Assembly (NCBI GenBank): GCA_012861695.1
Contig: JAAOOA010000066.1
Span: 2,678,919-2,742,918 of the forward strand
DNA from: Trematomus loennbergii
Taxonomy: Eukaryota > Chordata > Actinopteri > Perciformes > Nototheniidae
Length of the DNA: 64,000 bases
Direction of reading: 5' to 3'
Shown one piece after another: positions 59,001-64,000 of the stretch (position 1 is the first letter of the stretch; the number at the start of each line of letters is the position of its first letter). The notes beneath the pieces are model-generated. The model was not told the origin of the DNA, made no database searches, and worked only from the letters and a program-made list of their open reading frames with translations. The translations under genes were made by a program, and so were the position numbers.

Positions 59001-59851
59001 TACATGCGCTTATGCTAGTCCACATACCACTCCACTTGGTGACGATGTTATTACGTTATTTGCCAGAGCAATTTGGCTGTCTTTGTATTCATTTCAAGAC
59101 AAATATGTACATTTCGGTAACCGGGGACCTCCTTACACAAACTAATTTGAAAACAATCGTTCGTTTTGTTATCTTCTTCTTGGCAAACCAGCTTAAGGTA
59201 CTTACAACACGAACGGTACAGGACTGTGGAACTAAACGTCAGCATACGTGTAGTCAAAGCACATGCTAACTGAACACTTCCTTTGCTGACATGGCGGATA
59301 ATGTAATTTGCACCACAACAGCAAAAGCAACTGAATGATTTGGCCTTTAGCTAAGAGGCTAACATGTCCTGCTGATTTAGCCTGCTTTTTGTGATTGCAG
59401 CAAGACCAATGTTAGCCAAATACGGTAACAGTATTGGCTAGCTGGACGTATGGACAGGTCAATCTTGTTTTCTTTTAGCTTGTGGCTAACAGCATACTCA
59501 CTTACAAAATATTTGGACAAGTTTACATCAGTCTATTTAATCTTGCTTTCATCCATTTCCAGTACGAAGAGGTGGATGCTGAGCAGCTGCAGAGGCTTCT
59601 GAATGAAAACATCCTGAAAGGTTTGAACTGTAAAATCATATGAGCAGGTTTTATAAAAAAAAAAACAAGAGTCTTAATATACAGTATGGTCATTATCTAA
59701 AGTGAAATGGGCACTGCTATTGCAGAGTAAAGGCCAAAGTAACCATGCCTAATGATGCTTTTTCTTTTTTTTCTTCTCTTCTTCTTTAGGAGATTTGAAA
59801 TCTGGAAGCTTTACCATTGATGCCTGTCGCAGCATGGTCGCTCTGATGGAT
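45413..59851 (+). CDS. Calpain catalytic subunit (CAPN2/8/9-like), 3' incomplete
   Basis: Calcium-dependent cytosolic cysteine protease. Exons: 45413-45649, 46809-46878, 46959-47077, 54521-54654, 54743-54917, 55456-55530, 55697-55782, 56269-56343, 56536-56696, 57371-57528, 58004-58015, 58114-58322, 58408-58447, 58570-58644, 59563-59620, 59790-59851. All joins are GT-AG and in frame, giving 582 residues without a stop. Sizes 70, 119, 134, 86, 75, 161, 12, 209 and 58 match the conserved vertebrate calpain exon pattern. Catalytic residues are Cys105, His261 and Asn285. The start is [14 protein letters not shown]; an ATG at 45350 is in frame but overlaps a splice-acceptor-like site. The remaining PEF (EF-hand) exons lie beyond the window. 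I cannot assign the exact paralog. Confidence 0.92.
45695..46700. repeat. Fold-back ACTAGT-rich repeat in calpain intron 1
   Basis: The ends TATTCCATATAC…GGCAGTTTCC (45707-45742) and GGAAACTGCC…GATATGGAATA (46648-46684) are inverted over about 40 bp. A third partial copy lies at 46016-46050. Between them the palindromic motif ACTAGT(T) recurs more than 15 times with irregular spacing. No ORF is present. Confidence 0.65.
47181..47391 (+). repeat. Left arm of 7-kb fold-back in calpain intron 3
   Basis: From TGGAAGCAAACAAGAGACAG to about 47391 the sequence is the reverse complement, with gaps, of 53907-54387. Shared blocks include CAGATACATG and CAAGATATTTCAGATTTTTA (as complements). The arms enclose about 6.5 kb of other elements. 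Confidence 0.65.
47665..48330 (+). mobile_element. TIR element with SANT relic, copy 2
   Basis: Termini GACGCTTTCACAC and GTGTGAAAGCGGC are flanked by TA at 47663-47664 and 48331-48332. The internal frame from ATGACTTATGGCAAC region reads …[12 protein letters not shown] before a 1-base deletion. The central palindrome has lost most of its left arm. Confidence 0.7.
48333..49441. other. Intron 3 sequence, no feature recognised
   Basis: No element ends or coding motifs are seen. Confidence 0.4.
49444..50017 (-). mobile_element. TIR element with SANT relic, copy 3 (inverted)
   Basis: It runs opposite to copies 1 and 2, starting GCCGCTTTCACACC after TA. It keeps the full palindrome at 49680-49726. 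The other terminus is rearranged: the sequence breaks at ATGAACTAATAG and is followed by a directly oriented GGGCTTTCACACC instead of an inverted one. Confidence 0.65.
50157..50450. repeat. DIRS terminal region with inverted repeats
   Basis: GGGTTACGTATTGTAACCC… at 50157-50201 and its complement at 50405-50450 (…TTACAATACGTAATCCC) form about 45-bp arms. Inside lies a TATATAAGG box at about 50323-50331. The GGCGGAGCCC/CCGCC motif with GGACTCTATGGGTAC recurs at 50200-50215 and 50483-50497. Confidence 0.75.
50985..51783 (-). pseudogene. DIRS tyrosine recombinase
   Basis: The N-terminal SAM-like part is [20 protein letters not shown], followed after frame loss by a C-terminal part with [20 protein letters not shown] (H-x-x-R catalytic pair) and FIKCYLLD with the nucleophilic Tyr. 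The region between about 51350 and 51530 is in broken frames. It would integrate circular DIRS cDNA without target duplication. Confidence 0.75.
51814..52233 (-). pseudogene. DIRS RNase H domain
   Basis: Frame [20 protein letters not shown], then [20 protein letters not shown], then [18 protein letters not shown] and [15 protein letters not shown]. The pattern matches DIRS1 RNase H, with the catalytic Glu in LLELQ and the Asp in GADLMSR. The usual TDN Asp reads SEN (Glu), so activity is doubtful. Confidence 0.8.
52470..53310 (-). mobile_element. TTAA-target family 2, copy 2
   Basis: Termini ACTGTTAAGCCCGAGAG and CTCAGGGCTTAACAGG are flanked by TTAA at 52466-52469 and 53311-53314. In reverse orientation it matches 27989-29598 without the family 1 insertion and without about 300 bp downstream of that site. 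Confidence 0.8.
53907..54387 (-). repeat. Right arm of 7-kb fold-back in calpain intron 3
   Basis: Reverse complement of 47181-47391, interrupted by a hAT MITE at 54039-54326. The left arm therefore shows what this arm looked like before the MITE arrived. Confidence 0.6.
54039..54326. mobile_element. hAT-like MITE in fold-back arm
   Basis: Termini CAGGGTTTCCCAC and GTGGGAAACACTG are inverted with one mismatch. Flanks share AAATG, so only part of an 8-bp duplication is recoverable. Non-coding, 288 bp. Confidence 0.65.
54521..55782 (+). CDS. Calpain exons 4-7: rest of PC1 and PC2
   Basis: Exon 4 begins [18 protein letters not shown] and ends [13 protein letters not shown]. Exon 5 has [25 protein letters not shown] and SLMGCGTAQ. 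Exon 6 supplies the catalytic His in [14 protein letters not shown]. Exon 7 supplies the catalytic Asn in [13 protein letters not shown]. These two subdomains close around the active site when calcium binds. Exon 5 is 175 bp and exon 6 is 75 bp, against 169 and 84 in the usual calpain pattern; reading frame is preserved. Confidence 0.92.
56269..58322 (+). CDS. Calpain exons 8-12: end of PC2 and C2-like domain
   Basis: Exon 8 has [14 protein letters not shown] and VADDGEFW. Exon 9 has [18 protein letters not shown] and [14 protein letters not shown]. Exon 10 has [13 protein letters not shown] and [14 protein letters not shown]. Exon 11 is a 12-bp microexon (VKDK) at 58004-58015, as in other calpains. 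Exon 12 (209 bp) has [13 protein letters not shown] and [20 protein letters not shown]. The C2-like (CBSW) domain couples calcium binding to protease-core alignment. Confidence 0.92.
58408..59851 (+). CDS. Calpain exons 13-16: linker and start of PEF domain
   Basis: Exons 13 (40 bp) and 14 (75 bp) encode an acidic linker ([27 protein letters not shown]). Exon 15 (58 bp) gives [18 protein letters not shown] and exon 16 [20 protein letters not shown], the first EF-hand region of the penta-EF-hand domain. A GTATCC donor follows at 59852, and 52 bp later an LTR retrotransposon begins. The next exon is not found before the window ends. Confidence 0.9.
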
Positions 59852-59903
59852 GTATCCTGTTGATGCATTTGATAACATTGATGTTGATTTCGGTATTGAT
59901 ACC

Positions 59904-60977
59904 TGTCATGGCCTGGCTCTTGGCCATAACAAAAAGCGTGGGAAGGACGAGAACATATATGAAAAATATATTTATTAACAAAAACTTAACATAAACCAAA
60001 AACTAACACAAAGGCAAAGCAAAAAGACTAATGGCGCATTTCCACCATGGCGCGGTTTAAGCGTGCCGTGTCGTGCCGTGCCCGTTTTTGGTTGCGCTTC
60101 CACTAGGCCTAGTTACGGCGGCCCGGCCCAGGGCCACTTTTTCACCTCTTTTCTGGCCCGACAAAATTGTGGTTCTATCGGGGCCAACAAACAGGGCTGA
60201 GTCGGGCTGAGTATGCTAAACTAGAGAGAGCATCGCTGGCAAGGGGGCTACAACTACAACAAGATGGACATATTTGACCGTGATTTAATTGTAATACACG
60301 TTTCAAAATGATGCCGAAGTAACAACATACTGATACCGGTTAGTAAAAACCATGAATTAATGCTTTGTCAAGTCTGCAGACAGACGGCAGGCGAAAAACC
60401 TTTTAAAATGCGTGTTTTCTAAATGGAGATTGGCTAAGCTAACGCAGTATATGCTCCAACCGTCCACACTCACAACAACGGCCTATACAGACATAAATAA
60501 AGCAGCGACTGTACTCGTCATGACACAGGCAGCCTGTGGTTTGTACTTGTTTAACTTTTGTCTAGTTTCTGAACATATATGAGGAGCTGTGAGCTCTGAG
60601 TGCTAACAGCTAACGGCTGTGTTGTTTTTCTGGGGTTCTCATTGAAGATGACGTCACGGCTCCGCCTACACTGCGTTACTATAGTAACTACCCCAGTTCC
60701 TAAACTGTAATGGAAGCGCAGCATGAAGTGAGCCGGCCCTGTTAAGGCCCAACGCGGCCAAGCAGTACCGAGCGTGGCCGAGGCCGACCGTGTGGTGGAA
60801 ATGCGCCATAAGCGACGTGGCTGCTCCGAGGTCAGGTCCTCTGCGGGGAGAGAGAGATCGAGACTCTTAATCCTCCGCCAGCCGTCAGGTGTCCTCAATC
60901 AGACGGACACAAGCAGAGGAGGAACATTAAAGGGCCATACACACACCACAGGAGACCTTAACGCAGGGGTCGTCACA
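59904..60977 (-). repeat. 3' LTR (left), interrupted by a MITE
   Basis: Without the MITE and its duplication it is 294 bp and matches the right LTR. It differs by loss of a short GGCTCAGGCCTC-type segment and a 22-bp CAGCTGTCCTCAAT-type segment. A run of nine C (60978-60986) abuts it, the complement of the polypurine tract. Confidence 0.85.
60032..60808. mobile_element. PIF/Harbinger-like MITE inside LTR
   Basis: The 15-bp perfect termini TGGCGCATTTCCACC and GGTGGAAATGCGCCA are flanked by TAA at 60029-60031 and 60809-60811. The right LTR (GACTAAGCGACG) gives the exact empty site. No transposase in 777 bp. Confidence 0.88.
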
Positions 60978-61087
60978 CCCCCCCCCTTAAAGTCGGTGTC
61001 CTCAGGATCACCGGCACAACGAACCAACCCCATCCCAAACAAAAACAAAAAGTCATAGAAAACAAAACATACATATGGCACACCGTC

Positions 61088-61468
61088 TCAACGAACCCTA
61101 ATTGTAACATACCACCTTCTTACAACGTCTCTGGATGTGACCAAGCCCACCGCAGGAGTAGCACCTCCGGTCGTTGGCATGCCCACAGTCACGAGCCATG
61201 TGGCCTGGTTTGTTGCAGTTGTAGCACACATCCTCCGTTTGGTCACAGTCCTGGCCATATGTCCTTGATCTCCACACCGATAACAGAACATTTCCTTGCC
61301 ACGTCCTCGACTCCTGCTGCCACTGCCGCCACGACCACCATCAAAGCCGCCGCCACCACGACCACCTTGACCACCTTGACCACCTTGACCAGTGGAGCAA
61401 TGCTTGGCCTTCTCGTTAGATATTGAGCGCCGCCCAGAGTGGCTGCCTGTACTGAGCAGCTCTTCCAC
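61088..61468 (-). pseudogene. CNBP-like zinc-knuckle segment
   Basis: A Gly/Arg-rich stretch ([21 protein letters not shown]) leads into [12 protein letters not shown]. After a 1-base deletion the downstream bases would continue [14 protein letters not shown] and [14 protein letters not shown], then stop after VVCYN. Tandem CCHC knuckles with an RG-rich linker after the first are typical of cellular nucleic-acid-binding protein. The order matches CNBP but one knuckle appears lost. A TCTTA-repeat LINE-like tail (61470-61514, plus strand) adjoins it. Confidence 0.6.
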
Positions 61469-61502
61469 AGGGATTAATAAAGGTCCATCATCTTATCTTA
61501 TC

Positions 61503-62021
61503 TTATCTTATCTTTCTACACAACATAGTTTTGGCCATAGCATGCGTGATCACGCAGGAGGACGTGACCTCTGGCACCACTGTAGAGCTCTCCTCAAACC
61601 CAGACTCAATCAGACCACCAGTCACTAAAAATGCCAGGAGAACATCAGTCCAGATTCTGCTACCTGCCAAACCGTTGCCCAGAATAAAATGTATCCCCTC
61701 GATTGGCAAAGCTGGACGTACACCAACAGTTACTTCACCTTTAACAAGGTCACAGTCAATATACACCTTATGAACAGGAATAGGAAGAACTTTTAATCCC
61801 ATCCCCCAACTCAGAACTGTGTCACCTGTGTCACTTTCATCAGACAACGGCAAAACAGAGTCAACAATATAGGAGTCAAAAGCCCCTGTGTCCCGCAAGA
61901 TTTTGATTGGAACTCTGACATTACTACCTACCAACGACACCAAGCCGTCTCCGTATAAATGGAGTATGAGATGCCAAAACCTCAGATCCACATAAGTGGG
62001 ATTTAAGCACATCGGCAACAC
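61503..62021 (-). pseudogene. Retroelement aspartic protease
   Basis: The frame contains VPIKILRDTGAFDSYIV with the catalytic DTGA, a CDLVKGEVTVGVRPALP β-strand region and the IHFILGNGLAG motif, the normal retropepsin order for Ty3-type elements. It processes Gag-Pol in active elements. The reverse transcriptase that should follow is absent; the frame ends near the TCTTA repeat. Confidence 0.75.
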
Positions 62022-62486
62022 AGCAGCTTTTCACAGGAGCAGCCAACGCAACAGGCCCAACAAAATATCTTCCTCCCTCAGATTTTACTCTAATCGCAGG
62101 ACATTCTGCCTTCCAATGGCCTTTTTCACGACAGTAGTGGCAATTATCAATGTTAACCATGTTGTCCACATCAGTTTTTACCAAACCCAATTTCCTTGGA
62201 TCCATCCCAAATGAACCAACATCAACAGCCTTTCTACTTCTTTCAAAAACGGTTAGAGCCCCAGAGCGCCCTCCGAACCTGCTCTTATGAAGTAACACAA
62301 ACTCATCACCTGCCACAGCAGCTTCAGCCGCAGAAGTGCCTTTCGTTCAGTGACATATGTTGCAATGCGATCAGGAAGAATATTTTTGAACTGTTCCAAA
62401 ATAATGAGTTCACACTCGTCAAAAGAAGCGATTTCAAGAGCAGTTAACCAACGCTTAAAATGACAGATCCCTCGCCATCTCCACAT
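61924..62486 (-). pseudogene. Retroelement Gag (SCAN-like and CCHC)
   Basis: Two overlapping frames: one with FKRWLTALEIASFDECELII and ILEQFKNILPDRIATYV, the capsid C-terminal/SCAN-like region; the next with AGDEFVLLHKSRFG and the zinc knuckle CHYCREKGHWKAEC. A frameshift near 62315 separates them, so Gag is not made intact. The N-terminal half, if any, lies in 62490-62930 without clear motifs. Confidence 0.75.
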
Positions 62487-62955
62487 ATGTTGATCTTGTT
62501 TTGCTCAAAGGACCACGGCCATGCTCCCAAGCCGAAGCTTCAACCACTTTCTCCGCAACACCACACACCCCGCTCAACGATCCCAAGGGAACCGCCGCTT
62601 AACCTGCCAGGGAAAACTCCGCACCGCTCCGCACTGCTCCACATGCAACGCACCAACAAACCCACACGAGAGGAAAAAAAACAACAAAAAAAAACAAACA
62701 GCTGACCACGGCTAAGAACAACTAGCAACCACTCTCCCGAAATATAATACCAAACAAATCAAAGCCTCACAAAGTAATCAAATCAGTCCCCAAACAACGA
62801 TCTGAAATGTCCTTCCCACAACGAGCCGAAACAAAGAAACCGGCCGCACTGCAAACGCGCTCCCAACAAACTTTATACACGAGCACCAACTCCCAACACA
62901 AATCTTACCTATCCATTGCTGTATCGCAGATAAAAGAAGTGGACGAGCCCCCATC

Positions 62956-63283
62956 TGTCATGGCCTGGCTCTTGGCCATAACAAAAAGCGTGGGAAGGAC
63001 GAGAACATATATGAAAAATATATTTATTAACAAAAACTTAACATAAACCAAAAACTAACACAAAGGCAAAGCAAAAAGACTAAGCGACGTGGCTGCTCCG
63101 AGGTCAGGTCCTCTGCGGGGAGAGAGAGATCGAGACTCTGGCTCAGGCCTCTTAATCCTCCGCCAGCCGTCAGGTGTCCTCAATCAGGGCGTCAGCTGTC
63201 CTCAATCAGACGGACACAAGCAGAGGAGGAAAATTAAAGGGCCATACACACACACAGGAGACCTTAAAGCAGGGGTCGTCACA
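62956..63283 (-). repeat. 5' LTR (right)
   Basis: 328 bp, from TGTCATGGCC to GGTCGTCACA on the plus strand. It is directly repeated at 59904-60977. Immediately inside (62941-62955) is the tRNA-Pro-like primer binding sequence on the minus strand. Confidence 0.88.
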
Positions 63284-63403
63284 TACCAAATTAATTTAAA
63301 TTAATAATAAAGTAAAGGTGTATACTTTTTTATTTACCTCTAATAAACATATTAAATGAAAGGCTAAAACATGAATCATCATATACAGCTCTTAATACCT
63401 TAA

Positions 63404-63988
63404 AGGGGACCTATCATGCAAAATGCACCTTTTGATGTCTTTTATACATACAGATGTGTCCCCGGCGTGTCAGGGAACTCACAAAGTGTCAGAAAATAAA
63501 ACCCTCTCTCTTTTCCTCCGTGCGCAAATCTCTGAAAACGGGGCTACAACGAGCTGATCCAGATTTGCCATTGATGTTATTTACCTCATATCGGATGGCA
63601 CCAACGTGGTGGACCCACGGCCCTATTAGAAACTCGCTATCAGAATCAATGCTCGATGTTTGGATGTAATATGGTCTTTGTTTACATTCGCAAGCATGCC
63701 AACACTCAGAGCTAAGCTGTACTGGAGAGCACATGTGTGAAGAAGCAGGAAATATAGTCACCTTGTGGTAAACCTGCAAGAGAGAAAGCCTTTGAGCTCC
63801 ATACTGTTTCAGAAATGATCCTGGATGTGGTTTTGGCATTTCATCACCGCAGAATTTATTTTAGACAGTATCTGCCGGGTCCCGCATGAGCAGGCATAAG
63901 CCCCGCCCCCTTCATAGACATGTTTTTTATTCATTTTTATATATCTGAGACCTATGCTAATGCCTAAAAATTGCATGATAGGTGACCT
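63404..63988. mobile_element. TTAA-target MITE family 1, complete copy
   Basis: Termini AGGGGACCTATCATGCAAAA and TTGCATGATAGGTGACCT are flanked by TTAA at 63400-63403 and 63989-63992. The central 300 bp differs from the other copies, which suggests a separate subfamily. It lies in the calpain intron just right of the LTR element. Confidence 0.85.
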
Positions 63989-64000
63989 TTAATGTTTGTT

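Larger units (their letters stand above)
59904..63283 (-). mobile_element. Ty3/gypsy-type LTR retrotransposon, pol deleted
   Basis: Two direct LTRs (TG…CA) are flanked by a 4-bp duplication TACC at 59900-59903 and 63284-63287. Orientation is minus. Adjacent to the right (5') LTR is a primer site TGGGGGCTCGTCC complementary to the 3' end of tRNA-Pro. Next to the left (3') LTR is a polypurine run. Inside are gag and protease remnants but no reverse transcriptase or integrase. It sits in the calpain intron after exon 16, opposite to the gene. Confidence 0.85.

Overview
This is a repeat-saturated stretch of a ray-finned (teleost) fish nuclear genome. The fish assignment rests on the mix of elements: L2-type LINEs, tRNA-derived SINEs, DIRS1-type tyrosine-recombinase retroelements, Tc1, hAT, PIF/Harbinger and TTAA-target transposons, plus a vertebrate calpain gene with canonical exon sizes. 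I see no bacterial-style operons, rRNA, tRNA genes or CRISPR.

The only clear host gene is a calpain catalytic subunit on the plus strand, 45413 to at least 59851. Sixteen exons can be joined with intact GT-AG junctions into 582 in-frame residues carrying the Cys-His-Asn triad. The last (PEF/EF-hand) exons lie beyond the right edge. Intron 1 holds a fold-back ACTAGT-rich repeat. Intron 3 (7.4 kb) holds a large fold-back pair enclosing two MITEs, a DIRS1 fragment and a TTAA element. The intron after exon 16 holds an LTR retrotransposon whose left LTR was itself hit by a MITE.

Left part, 1-16 kb: three copies of a TIR element with 3-bp CWG target duplications, two in one LINE tail and one nested (1.3-4.6 kb); hAT gene relics (6.0-7.2 kb); Harbinger-type MITEs; a perfect 31-bp hairpin (8.05 kb); two SINEs; a Tc1 relic inside a LINE tail (10.5-11.5 kb); and a 1.1-kb duplicon (14.4-15.5 kb) with a second copy further right.

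Middle part, 16.9-31.7 kb: one hAT transposon bounded by a perfect 8-bp target duplication. It carries a broken ZBED-type transposase gene (BED exon at 17.3 kb, main exons at 25.8-27.7 kb) and has been swollen to 14.7 kb by nested insertions: a 6.8-kb TIR element that itself contains two Harbinger elements and an L2 LINE, then three TTAA-target elements. The duplicon at 14.4 kb preserves the empty site. Immediately right (31.9-33.6 kb) is a decayed gene of a multicopy fish family with PIN/FEN-like nuclease motifs and a C-terminal CXC domain. Next are a 2.6-kb hAT element (34.7-37.3 kb) with an inner TA-flanked element, a long TG microsatellite, and a BED-finger-bearing hAT remnant (40.9-41.9 kb).

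Except for the calpain, every coding sequence I recognise is frameshifted, truncated or internally deleted. The strongest results are nested-insertion histories proved by target duplications and by empty sites found in this same window, the CWG-target element, the unusual sequence at the calpain catalytic-Cys splice junction, and a CNBP-like zinc-knuckle segment inside the LTR element.
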